Counted from the stretch's first letter, positions 1 to 7,159 are shown. The stretch: 10,419 nt of DNA from Planctomycetales bacterium (GCA_020050375.1 JAGVKR010000455.1:1-10419), one strand, 5' to 3'. Notes: generated by a model from the sequence alone, not told the origin. Translations and numbers: made by a program.

Positions 1-19
1 AGGCGCGGAAGCTGGTTCC

Positions 20-26
20 GGAGGAG
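20..26 (+). promoter_or_regulatory. Strong Shine-Dalgarno of the hybrid recJ ORF
   Basis: GGAGGAG lies 8 nt before the ATG at 35. It shows that the secreted-protein N-terminus is a genuine gene start, not an upstream read-through of recJ. It therefore belongs to whichever gene donated the signal peptide. Confidence 0.7.
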
Positions 27-34
27 AACGAAGA

Positions 35-1804
35 ATGACTTTCAAATGGTTAGCCGCTTGTGTGTGCGCCACGCCGATGCTGGCGCATTCGCTCTACCTG
101 CTGCCGGCGAAGTTCCACGCCGCCGCGGGCGATGAGGTTGTATTTAGCGTCCACAATGGCGATGCGTTTCCGGAAAGCGAGGACGCCGCCGACCCCACGC
201 GCTTTCTCGACGCGAAGCTCACCGAGCTGCACGACCCCGAGCTGCTGCCGGGCGTCTCCGCCGCCGCCGATCGAATCGTCGCCGCCGTGCAGGACAAACG
301 CAAAATCACGATCTACGGCGACTACGACGTTGACGGCGTGACGGCAACGAGTCTGCTCTGGCATTGCCTGCGGCTCGTCGGCGGCAAGGTCGACTATTAC
401 ATTCCCAGTCGCCTCGAGGAAGGCTACGGACTCAACTGCGAGGCGCTCCGGCGATTCCACGAAGACGACCCCGCGATGCTCGTCGTCACCGTCGATTGCG
501 GCATCGCCAGTGTGAGGGAGGCGGAACTGGCCCGCGAACTGGGGTTGGAGTTGATCATCACCGATCATCACCAGTTCGGCCCCGCCCTCCCCGCGGCCGC
601 CGGGCTGGTCCATCCTCGGCTGCCCGGCACCGATTATCCGTTCGGCGATTTGTGTGGCGTGGGAGTGGCCTTCAAACTGGCGTGGGCCATCTGCGCGCGG
701 CTGGGGGACGGTCGCAAGGCCTCGCCTCGAATGCGCGACTTTCTGCTCTCGGCGGTCGGACTGGCGGCGATCGGCACCGTCGCAGACGTCGTTCCGCTTT
801 TGGGCGAGAACCGTGTGCTGGTCCGCTATGGCTTGCAGAGCCTGCGGGAGCGCTCGTCGCCGGGACTCAAGGCGCTGTTGACTGCGACCGGCCTTGTCGA
901 CAAACCGGTGCTTGTCGCCGAAGATATCGGCTTCGCGCTCGCGCCGCGGATCAACGCCGCCGGTCGGCTGGGGCAGGCACGGCTCGCCGTGGAACTGCTG
1001 ACCACCGACAATCTCGAGCGCGCCGGAATGCTCGCGACGTATCTCGAAGAACAGAACAAGGCGCGGCAGACGGTCGAACGGCGGATGTTCAAGCAGGCCA
1101 AAGAGCTGATCGAGCAACATCCTGAATGGAAAGATCAGTCGGCGCTGGTCCTCGATTGTTCGGAATGGCATGCTGGCGTAATCGGAATTGTCGCCAGCCG
1201 GGTCGCCGAGCATTACCAGAAGCCCGCCGTGCTGATCGCCGTCAATCTTCAGGAGCAAACCGGGCAGGGCTCGGCCCGCACATTCGCCCGCTTCGATTTG
1301 CACGCCGGTCTGGCAGCCTGCTCTGAGCACTTGCAAACCTTTGGAGGACACCAGGCGGCGGCGGGCCTGCGGATTGGCGCCGACGCGATCAAACGCTTCC
1401 GCGACGCCTTTTGCCGGCACGTCGCCGAGCACCACGTTGTCGAGGCGCGCGATTTCGAACTGACGATCGACGCCGAAGTCCGTTTGGCCGATCTGACGCT
1501 CCGGGCTGTCACGGAGCTCGACCGACTCGGCCCCTTCGGCCGATCCAATCCGCGGCCGGTGCTGACCAGTTCGCGAGTCGAGCTTGCCGAGCCGCCGCGA
1601 AAGATGGGGGAAGGGGAACGACATTTGTCTTTGCGACTCAAGCATTACGGAAAGACGCTGCGGGCCGTGGCGTTCGGAAAAGGGGAATGGGCCGAGGAGA
1701 TCGCCGCCGTCGCGGGGCCGATCTCGATCAGCTTCGCACCGAGCATCAACCGCTTCCGCGGCCAGGAGAGCGTGGAATTGCAGTTGCTCGACTGGCACGA
1801 ATGA
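35..1804 (+). CDS. recJ: Single-stranded-DNA exonuclease RecJ with a foreign secreted-protein N-terminus (hybrid ORF)
   Basis: RecJ is a 5'-3' single-strand DNA exonuclease of the DHH superfamily, acting in the cytoplasm in recombination and mismatch repair with Mn/Mg. The catalytic motifs are intact: DYDVDG (residues 96-101), VDCG (153-156), DHH (177-179), GTVADVVPL (247-255), then RINAAGRLG (305-313), WHAGVIGIVASR (378-389) and GGHQAAAG (437-444). The OB-fold tail runs to residue 589. The first ~50 residues do not fit RecJ. They read as a signal peptide (K4, hydrophobic 5-17, possible cleavage after A17) followed by HSLYLLPAKF and HNGDAFPESE, which resemble the start of a DUF4198 secreted protein. 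RecJ-like sequence begins at about residue 53 (DPTRFLDAKL), so some 40-50 N-terminal RecJ residues are replaced. The start is firm: GGAGGAG at 20-26, 8 nt before the ATG. If real, the product could be mis-exported. It may instead be an assembly join. RecJ identity is certain; the N-terminal origin is from memory of the family. Confidence 0.93.
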   Translation: MTFKWLAACVCATPMLAHSLYLLPAKFHAAAGDEVVFSVHNGDAFPESEDAADPTRFLDAKLTELHDPELLPGVSAAADRIVAAVQDKRKITIYGDYDVDGVTATSLLWHCLRLVGGKVDYYIPSRLEEGYGLNCEALRRFHEDDPAMLVVTVDCGIASVREAELARELGLELIITDHHQFGPALPAAAGLVHPRLPGTDYPFGDLCGVGVAFKLAWAICARLGDGRKASPRMRDFLLSAVGLAAIGTVADVVPLLGENRVLVRYGLQSLRERSSPGLKALLTATGLVDKPVLVAEDIGFALAPRINAAGRLGQARLAVELLTTDNLERAGMLATYLEEQNKARQTVERRMFKQAKELIEQHPEWKDQSALVLDCSEWHAGVIGIVASRVAEHYQKPAVLIAVNLQEQTGQGSARTFARFDLHAGLAACSEHLQTFGGHQAAAGLRIGADAIKRFRDAFCRHVAEHHVVEARDFELTIDAEVRLADLTLRAVTELDRLGPFGRSNPRPVLTSSRVELAEPPRKMGEGERHLSLRLKHYGKTLRAVAFGKGEWAEEIAAVAGPISISFAPSINRFRGQESVELQLLDWHE

Positions 1805-1805
1805 G

Positions 1806-2456
1806 ATGATGGCCGCTTCCAATGATCATCTGCGTTTGATCGCGAAGCTGGCGGAGCGGGGCATCACTGATTCCCGCGTGCTCCAGGCGATGGCCGAAGT
1901 GCCGCGTGATCGGTTTGTGCCTGCCGAGTGCCGGAATCAGGCCTTCGACGATCGCGCGTTACCGATCGAAGCCGGACAGACCATCAGCCAGCCGTACATG
2001 GTCGCCCTGATGACGCAGGAGCTGCGATTGTCGGGCAACGAAAGCGTGCTCGAAATCGGCACAGGGAGCGGGTATCAGACGGCGATCCTGGCCAGGCTCT
2101 GCCGACAAGTCACAACCGTTGAGCGGATTGCCGAGCTTTCCGAGCAGGCTCAACTGTTGCTCGCCGAGCTGGGATTTGTGAACATCGACTTTCACGTCGG
2201 TGACGGCAGCCTCGGCTGGGCTGCCAATGCGCCTTACGACGGAATCATTGTGACGGCCGGAGCTCCCGAAATGCCGCTCGACTTGTACGAGCAATTGCGA
2301 TTCGACGGACGACTGGTGATTCCGATCGGAACGGGCCGACCGCAGATCCTCCAAACGATCGTTCGCGACGAGCAGGGCCCGCGCGTGACCGACGTTTGCG
2401 AGTGCAGCTTTGTGCCTCTGGTCGGGGAAGGTGGCTGGCCGGCCGACGACGAATGA
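1806..2456 (+). CDS. pcm: Protein-L-isoaspartate O-methyltransferase
   Basis: Pcm uses S-adenosylmethionine to methylate L-isoaspartyl residues in aged proteins, which starts their repair to aspartate; it is cytoplasmic. At 216 residues it has the usual family length. Visible signatures are VPRDRFVP (32-39), the active-site TISQP (59-63, with S61), the SAM-binding motif I LEIGTGSGY (82-90), the acidic residue after strand 2 in TTVERI, YDGIIVTAGAP, and the conserved C-terminal FVPLVGEGGW. Two adjacent ATGs (1806 and 1809) are possible starts. No clear Shine-Dalgarno is present, and the first ATG is 1 nt after the recJ stop, which suggests translational coupling. The frame stays open far upstream inside recJ, but homology begins only at about SNDHLRLI. 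It converges with the rhodanese gene on the other strand. Confidence 0.95.
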   Translation: MMAASNDHLRLIAKLAERGITDSRVLQAMAEVPRDRFVPAECRNQAFDDRALPIEAGQTISQPYMVALMTQELRLSGNESVLEIGTGSGYQTAILARLCRQVTTVERIAELSEQAQLLLAELGFVNIDFHVGDGSLGWAANAPYDGIIVTAGAPEMPLDLYEQLRFDGRLVIPIGTGRPQILQTIVRDEQGPRVTDVCECSFVPLVGEGGWPADDE

Positions 2457-2467
2457 ACGTCGGCTGG
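2439..2467. terminator. Hairpin between convergent pcm and rhodanese genes, possible bidirectional terminator
   Basis: GCCGACG (2442-2448) pairs with CGTCGGC (2458-2464) around a 9-nt loop, and a G-T pair plus two more pairs extend the stem outward. It spans the pcm stop and the 13-bp gap before the rhodanese stop. There is no adjacent T-tract on either strand; the nearest run of five T is at 2483-2487. It is therefore not a classical intrinsic terminator. Confidence 0.3.
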
Positions 2468-2469
2468 TG

Positions 2470-2934
2470 TCACTTCGCGGTCTTTTTCGGCTCCGCTTTG
2501 ATGAAGCCCGCCTTCAACAGTTGCTTGTAGCCCGGCTTGAGCGGACGGACGTCGTATCCCTGCTTCTTCAGAATGTCGGCGGCAGGAAGGCAGCGACCCC
2601 CGGCGGCGCAGTGGAGGTAGATGATCTTGTCCTTCGCGAGGATCTTCGCCAGTTTTTCGGCGTCGACTCCCTTTTCCAGTTTGCTGAGGGCCAATGGCCG
2701 CGCGTCCTGAAGATGGCCGGCGTCCCATTCGTCCTCCTCGCGGACGTCAACAAGCAACGCCTTTTTCTCCTTGAGCTTTTCTTTGACGGTGTCGAGCGAG
2801 TCCTTCGTGTGCTCGGCAGCGAAGGCGGGCGCAATTTGGCCGAAAGCGAAGGCCAGGGGCAGCACGAACGCGATGGCGGCGCGCGTGATGCCGACGAACC
2901 GGAAAAATGCGGCGGAATCAAAACAGGGCTTCAT
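2470..2934 (-). CDS. Exported single-domain rhodanese-like protein
   Basis: A 154-residue protein with an N-terminal signal peptide (hydrophobic stretch about 19-38, likely cleavage after AFA at 39) followed by one rhodanese domain. The family signatures are LLVDVREEDEWDAGHL (60-75) and the active-site loop HCAAGGRC starting at H108, with C109 as the expected persulfide-forming cysteine and R114 in the usual arginine place. The tail is lysine-rich. Rhodaneses carry sulfane sulfur on that cysteine; the true donor and acceptor cannot be told from the sequence. It should act outside the inner membrane. It lies 98 bp downstream of the MoeA-PBP stop on the same strand, so it may be the last gene of the molybdenum-cofactor unit or have its own promoter. 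I saw no convincing promoter or Shine-Dalgarno in that gap. Its stop faces that of pcm. Confidence 0.88.
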   Translation of the reverse strand: MKPCFDSAAFFRFVGITRAAIAFVLPLAFAFGQIAPAFAAEHTKDSLDTVKEKLKEKKALLVDVREEDEWDAGHLQDARPLALSKLEKGVDAEKLAKILAKDKIIYLHCAAGGRCLPAADILKKQGYDVRPLKPGYKQLLKAGFIKAEPKKTAK

Positions 2935-3032
2935 GGTCTGGGCTCGAAGTGCTGCGGAGATTGATGTCCAAAAACGCCTGCGACTTTACGCGGGGCCATC
3001 GCTGTCGGACGACACATGATGGATGCCTCAGG

Positions 3033-5129
3033 TTATAGTCTGAAACCGAATTGCCGCAACCGATTGCGGACTTCCACCTCACCCAGGAGCTGGCGAAACG
3101 CCTCGACTGCCGGCCGTTGCGACCGCGTGCGCGGCAACACGAAATCGTAGTGTTCCTCCTGCAGGGGGATGAAATCGAGGCCGTACATCCCGGCGACGGT
3201 GTCGATGGCGATTCCCCAGTCGGCACGTCTCTGGCTCACAGCCGCCGCGACCGCGTTGTGCGACTTGGCCTGCACGGCATAGCCCGGGACAGCCTGCGGC
3301 ATGGCCGTTCGCTCAGCCAACAATCGATCAATCAGAATCCGCGTTCCGCTCCCCGCGTTCCGATTGACCATCGTGCAATCCGCATCACCGAAGGCCGCCG
3401 TCACTGCTTCCGACAACGTTCGTCCGTCGAATCGCGCATCCCCGCGGCGGAAGACCAAGCCCTGCATGCGGCGGTAACCGGGGATCAACTCCAGGTCATT
3501 ACCGAGAAACGGACGGTTGTAGGCGCCGGTGACGGGATCCATCAGGTGGATGCCGGCCAGGTCGCACTGTCCACGGCGCGCGGCCGAAAGCCCTCCAGTG
3601 CTCCCCACGTTGAGCACCTTGACCGAGACGCCACGCCGTTGGAGTTGCCCAAGCAAATAGTCCAATCCGACGCAATGACTGCCGATCACAACGAGATCGG
3701 CCGGTTCCAATTTTTGCCCGAGAAGTTGCACGCGCACGGGCGAATCGGCTTCCAGCAATTCGGTGTGCTGATCGATGGTGATGAACCCGTCGGCGCCGCT
3801 GAACGTAGTAACAGATCCGGAGCCTTTGCCCATGGGAAAGGCGTAGTAAACGTGAGTGGTGAGTGGCGAGTGGTGAGTGCCTTCGGGAGCACGGATCAGG
3901 TTGACTAACAGGTATTCGGTCCGTCCCCGTTCGGAGTTGATCCGTATCGGCAATGTCGCGTCGACCTGCTCGGATCGCAGAGCGGGCCGTCCGGCGAACG
4001 CGCGGATTACGGGGGCCACGAACTCATGAAAGGTGAAGATCGCCGAGGTTGGGAAGCCCGGAAGAATGACGACTGGCTTTCCCTGCGTGACTGCCAGGCA
4101 GATCGGCTTGCCGGGTTTGAGCGCCACACCGTGGGCGACAATTCCGGGCGCGCCCAGGCGACTCACAATGCGGTATGACAGATCGCCGACCCCTTTCGAC
4201 GTTCCTCCCGATAGGAGCAGCAGGTCGGATTGCAATCCCTGTGCGATGCGCGAGGTGAGCTCGACTTCGTCATCGGCGACGATGCCGAGCAACACCGGTT
4301 CGCCCCCCAGCTCACGCACGGCCGCCGAGAGAATGGCTGCGTTCGAATCGTAAACGGCGCCCGGTTGCGGGGGCTCACCGGGAGCGATGATTTCGTCGCC
4401 GGTCGAAAGAATTGCCACACGGGGCCGGCGAAAGACGGTTACGGTGGCGACGCCAATCGCCGCCAGGACGCCGATTTCACGCGATGTCAGGACTTGGCCC
4501 GCACGCAAGACCGTTTCACCGCGGGCAATGTCGGTGCCGGCAAAACTGACATGCTCACCGGGAGAGACGGCGCGGGTGATGGCGATTTCCGATTGGGCGC
4601 TCTGGCAATCGGGCGTGGCGGCCTCGGGCGCCGGTTTCGGACCGGCAATGTCGGAGAATTCCACCATCAGCACTGCGTCGGCGCCGCGGGGCAGCATGCC
4701 GCCGGTGGCAATTGTGGTTGCTGTTCCGGCCCGGACAGATTCACGCGGCACGATGCCGGGGGAGAGGACCTCGGGGTTCAGCGCGATGAAGCGCGGATGC
4801 GCCTCGGTGGCACCGAACGTGTCAGCCGCGTGGACGGCAAAACCATCGACGTTGGCCCGGTCGAACCCCGGCACGTCGACGGTCGCGATCACGTCTTCGG
4901 CGATCACGCGGTCGAGCGCCTGATCCAGCGGCACTGGCTCGCATCCCAACGGGGCCAGTTTCAAATGCGCGTGAAACCGCCGGTGGGCCTCGTCGCGATC
5001 GATGACGTCGAGGAACTGGTCCTGCTGCGCGGCTATTGATAGGTCGGTTGGGTGACCCGGTCGCCCCAAGTGCGGAGTGCGGAATGCGGAGTGCGGAATC
5101 GGGTCATCGGGAGGCGCGGGGTTTGTCAT
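3033..5129 (-). CDS. MoeA-like molybdopterin molybdenumtransferase fused to a PBP-like substrate-binding domain
   Basis: A 698-residue two-domain protein. Residues ~40-470 are MoeA-like, inserting metal into adenylylated molybdopterin in the cytoplasm. Signatures are ANVDGFA (92-98, in place of SAMDGYA), TGGMLPRGADAV (142-153), STGDE (242-246), SGGTSKG (307-313), LKPGKP (337-342) and PGFPTS (357-362). Residues ~476-698 match the periplasmic-binding-protein-like domain seen in some MoeA proteins and molybdate regulators (PF12727 type): VVIGSHCVGLDYLL, VGSTGGLSAARRG, GIHLMDP and NRNAGSGTRILID. It has no signal peptide, so that domain works inside the cell, probably sensing or handing over oxyanion. 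Two 4x7-bp tandem arrays lie inside the frame and encode PHSAFRTPH (12-20) and THHSPLTTH (418-426), neither conserved in MoeA. The first ~40 residues are doubtful, but no better start is visible; the only closer one is a TTG at residue 21. The start is 53 bp after the moeA stop. Confidence 0.93.
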   Translation of the reverse strand: MTNPAPPDDPIPHSAFRTPHLGRPGHPTDLSIAAQQDQFLDVIDRDEAHRRFHAHLKLAPLGCEPVPLDQALDRVIAEDVIATVDVPGFDRANVDGFAVHAADTFGATEAHPRFIALNPEVLSPGIVPRESVRAGTATTIATGGMLPRGADAVLMVEFSDIAGPKPAPEAATPDCQSAQSEIAITRAVSPGEHVSFAGTDIARGETVLRAGQVLTSREIGVLAAIGVATVTVFRRPRVAILSTGDEIIAPGEPPQPGAVYDSNAAILSAAVRELGGEPVLLGIVADDEVELTSRIAQGLQSDLLLLSGGTSKGVGDLSYRIVSRLGAPGIVAHGVALKPGKPICLAVTQGKPVVILPGFPTSAIFTFHEFVAPVIRAFAGRPALRSEQVDATLPIRINSERGRTEYLLVNLIRAPEGTHHSPLTTHVYYAFPMGKGSGSVTTFSGADGFITIDQHTELLEADSPVRVQLLGQKLEPADLVVIGSHCVGLDYLLGQLQRRGVSVKVLNVGSTGGLSAARRGQCDLAGIHLMDPVTGAYNRPFLGNDLELIPGYRRMQGLVFRRGDARFDGRTLSEAVTAAFGDADCTMVNRNAGSGTRILIDRLLAERTAMPQAVPGYAVQAKSHNAVAAAVSQRRADWGIAIDTVAGMYGLDFIPLQEEHYDFVLPRTRSQRPAVEAFRQLLGEVEVRNRLRQFGFRL
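3852..3879. repeat. Four tandem heptamers (GTGAGTG) inside the MoeA-PBP gene
   Basis: Four consecutive 7-bp units: GTGAGTG, GTGAGTG, GCGAGTG, GTGAGTG. On the coding strand they read as THHSPLTTH, dropped between the MoeA C-terminal subdomain strand ending in APEG and the YYAFPMGKGSGSV strand. This kind of short array usually sits between genes. It is an apparent in-frame insertion. Confidence 0.85.
5070..5097. repeat. Four tandem heptamers (RTGCGGA) at the 5' end of the MoeA-PBP gene
   Basis: Four consecutive 7-bp units: GTGCGGA, GTGCGGA, ATGCGGA, GTGCGGA. They encode residues 11-20 of the longest MoeA-PBP frame (IPHSAFRTPH), so either the N-terminus is low-complexity or translation really starts downstream. 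A 14-bp piece of the same sequence recurs at 7276-7289. Confidence 0.85.
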
Positions 5130-5140
5130 ACGTTGCGTCT

Positions 5141-5154
5141 CTCAGGCCTCTGAG
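5141..5154. other. Small hairpin in the moeA to MoeA-PBP spacer
   Basis: CTCAG (5141-5145) and CTGAG (5150-5154) form a 5-bp stem with a 4-nt loop, 12 bp upstream of the MoeA-PBP ATG on the minus strand. It could affect initiation or mRNA processing between the two genes, but it is too short to be more than suggestive. Confidence 0.25.
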
Positions 5155-5182
5155 CTTTTGAATACTTGTCGTTGGAGGTCGT

Positions 5183-6433
5183 TCAGGGATCGTACAGATA
5201 GGCTGTCACGACCGCTCCCGGTGGATATCCTTCGCATTCCTCGGGGACGATGACGAACGCATCGGCGCGGGTCGTCGAGGACAGAATCGACGCCCCGCTG
5301 ACGGCAATCGGCTCGATCCTGTTGTCGACCATGCGAACTCGACAATAATCGACCCGCCCGACCAAAGAAACGATCTTTCGACCGACTTCAACCTGACGGG
5401 CGGGATACGGCCATTCGGCGTTGCGCCCTCCGTATCGGCGGATGGCTCTGCCGGCGAAAAAGTCGTAGGCGCACAGGCACGAAACGGGATTTCCGGGGAG
5501 CAGAAAGACCAGAGCGGACCCGATCGTGCCCATCCCTGTGGGGCTGGAAGGCCGCATGGCGATTCCATGAATGGCGAGCGACCCGGCTTCGGCAACGAGT
5601 GTCGGGGCATGGTCTTCGGCGCCGACGCTCGAACCGCCGCTGACCAGGAGCACATCGGCTCCCGGAGTCACAAGATGTTGCCGAATCAATTCGCGGTCGT
5701 CGGGGAGCCGATCGTGTGACTCGACAATTCCGCCGTCACGCTCCACCAATCCGCCGAGCATGAGCGAGTTCGAGTCGACGATCTGATGCGCGCCGCGCGG
5801 CGACCCCGGAGCAGCCAGTTCGTTTCCGGTGGCGATGATCCGAACCTTCGGTCGGCGAACGACGTCCAGCGTGCTCAAGCCGACTGACGCCAGCAGCCCG
5901 ACATCCTGTGGTCGGAGTCGTCGTCCGGCGGTGGCGATCAAAGTTCCCACACCGACATCTTCGCCGCGCGGGCCAACGTTCTTTCCGGGAGAGACGCTCG
6001 ACAGCGCATTGACGCTGTCGGCGGTCTCCTGCGCAAACTCGGCTGGAAGGACTGCATCGGCCCCCGCAGGCAGTGGTGCGCCGGTCATGATCCGGACTGT
6101 TGTGCCCGGCGTCAGCACACGCGTGAAGGGCCGGCCCGGCAGCGCTTCGCCGATGAGTTGAAACGGGAGGGGATTGTAGTCTCCGGCACCGACGGTCTCG
6201 GCGCCGCGGAGCGCATAACCATCCATCGCCGAGCGCGCGAACGATGGGACGTCACAGGATGCCGTGACGTTCTCGGCGAGGACGCGACCATGTGCAGCGC
6301 CGATCAAGACAGCCTCGGCGGGAAGCGTTTCGGAATGCCGATCGACCCAGGCGAGGGCCGTTGCGACTCGCGCGCGTTCGCGAAAGCCACGCATCCGAAC
6401 GTCGCCGGTCGATGGGGAGCCGCCATCCATCAT
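5183..6433 (-). CDS. moeA: Molybdopterin molybdenumtransferase MoeA
   Basis: MoeA catalyses molybdate insertion into adenylyl-molybdopterin, the step before MobA adds GMP; it is cytoplasmic. At 416 residues it is the standard length. Signatures are SAMDGYA (68-74, with the conserved aspartate), TGAPLPAGADAV (117-128), ATGNEL (201-206), SGGSSVG (265-271) and PGNPVS (313-318), followed by a C-terminal beta-barrel subdomain. One oddity is at 293-302, which reads MRPSSPTGMG where E. coli MoeA and the neighbouring MoeA-PBP have KPGKP with its lysines. The start is well supported: GGAAGGAG at 6440-6447 (minus strand) is 6 nt before the ATG, and that ATG overlaps the mobA stop as ATGA, indicating translational coupling. 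A second in-frame ATG follows at once. Confidence 0.95.
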   Translation of the reverse strand: MMDGGSPSTGDVRMRGFRERARVATALAWVDRHSETLPAEAVLIGAAHGRVLAENVTASCDVPSFARSAMDGYALRGAETVGAGDYNPLPFQLIGEALPGRPFTRVLTPGTTVRIMTGAPLPAGADAVLPAEFAQETADSVNALSSVSPGKNVGPRGEDVGVGTLIATAGRRLRPQDVGLLASVGLSTLDVVRRPKVRIIATGNELAAPGSPRGAHQIVDSNSLMLGGLVERDGGIVESHDRLPDDRELIRQHLVTPGADVLLVSGGSSVGAEDHAPTLVAEAGSLAIHGIAMRPSSPTGMGTIGSALVFLLPGNPVSCLCAYDFFAGRAIRRYGGRNAEWPYPARQVEVGRKIVSLVGRVDYCRVRMVDNRIEPIAVSGASILSSTTRADAFVIVPEECEGYPPGAVVTAYLYDP

Positions 6434-7080
6434 GGACCGCTCCTTCCATCGTCGAACTGACCGGGAACGTCCGGCAGTCCAGCGTCGCGGAGGGCGGCCA
6501 GGTATTCCTCAGGCGTGTTCGTGTTTCGCAACGACTGCAATTCGGGGTCGACCCGTCGCAACTCGGCGACGTCGATTTCGAGTGCGCGCGTCTTCTCGAG
6601 CAGAAAAAACGGCCGCAAGCGACCAGCCGCAAGCAAGTCGCGAATGGACGATTCAACGCCCGAACGATAGACGGCCGCCAGAGGATGATGGTATTTCCCG
6701 TCACGCGGAATCGCCAGATCGTGGTCCCCGAGCATCGCGATGATTTGCTGCACGAAAGCGGGCTTCAACAACGGGACGTCACAAGATGAGGCGTAGACCG
6801 CGTCGACTTCTCCTTGCAGCGCCGCCAGCCCGGCCGCCAGACCGGCCATTGGACCGAGCGATTCGTGCTCGTCCCGCGCGATTCGCACGCTGGTCGGCAA
6901 GCGAGGGAGCTCCTGGCTCTGTGCCGCAACGACAACGATCGGCGAAACAACCTCGCCGAGAAGTCGAACCACGCGCTGGAGCATCAGCTCGGGTCCGAAC
7001 GGAAGGAGCGCTTTGGATCGCCCCATGCGCGTGCTGCGACCGCCGCACAACACAATTCCGCCGATCGTCATCTCACTCAT
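6430..7080 (-). CDS. mobA: Molybdenum cofactor guanylyltransferase MobA
   Basis: MobA transfers GMP from GTP to Mo-molybdopterin, giving the guanine dinucleotide cofactor. The 216-residue protein has the nucleotidyltransferase signature LCGGRSTRMGRSKALLPF (11-28), the ESLGPMAGL loop (73-81), the metal-binding aspartate in SSCDVPLL (98-105, D101), KYHHPLAAVYR (129-139) and the C-terminal NTNTPEEY (186-193). The paired glycines in LCGG and the NTNTP motif favour MobA over the cytidylyl relative MocA, but family trees would be needed to settle that. It is the first gene of the minus-strand cluster. The ATG at 7080 has no clear Shine-Dalgarno; a second ATG lies three codons in. Confidence 0.92.
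   Translation of the reverse strand: MSEMTIGGIVLCGGRSTRMGRSKALLPFGPELMLQRVVRLLGEVVSPIVVVAAQSQELPRLPTSVRIARDEHESLGPMAGLAAGLAALQGEVDAVYASSCDVPLLKPAFVQQIIAMLGDHDLAIPRDGKYHHPLAAVYRSGVESSIRDLLAAGRLRPFFLLEKTRALEIDVAELRRVDPELQSLRNTNTPEEYLAALRDAGLPDVPGQFDDGRSGP
6440..6447 (-). promoter_or_regulatory. Shine-Dalgarno fixing the moeA start
   Basis: On the minus strand this reads GGAAGGAG, inside the end of mobA and 6 nt before the moeA ATG at 6433. It supports starting moeA at the ATGA overlap and not at the internal methionine 14. Confidence 0.7.
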
Positions 7081-7153
7081 AGCAAATCACACTTGCGTCC
7101 ATGACCCCTGTTTCGCCCCATTGCAGAATCGGCGATTTCCAGATTCGTCCCCG

Positions 7154-7159
7154 ATTATG
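7154..7159 (-). promoter_or_regulatory. mobA: Candidate -10 element for the mobA operon
   Basis: CATAAT on the minus strand (5 of 6 to TATAAT), 74 bp upstream of the mobA ATG, within a locally AT-rich stretch. No acceptable -35 was found at 16-18 bp spacing, so this is weak. Confidence 0.25.

Noticed and set aside
50..1822. A 590-codon open frame on the minus strand opposite recJ
   Set aside because: It mirrors the RecJ gene, shows no recognisable family and has repetitive Arg/Gly/Gln composition. Long antisense frames are expected in GC-rich coding DNA.
2470..2490. Intrinsic terminator with the T-run at 2483-2487
   Set aside because: The T-run is 18 nt from the stem at 2442-2464 and lies within the end of the rhodanese coding sequence, so the geometry is wrong.
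4170..5039. Plus-strand frame of 269 codons within the MoeA-PBP gene
   Set aside because: It is antisense to a well-supported enzyme gene and has no recognisable motifs.
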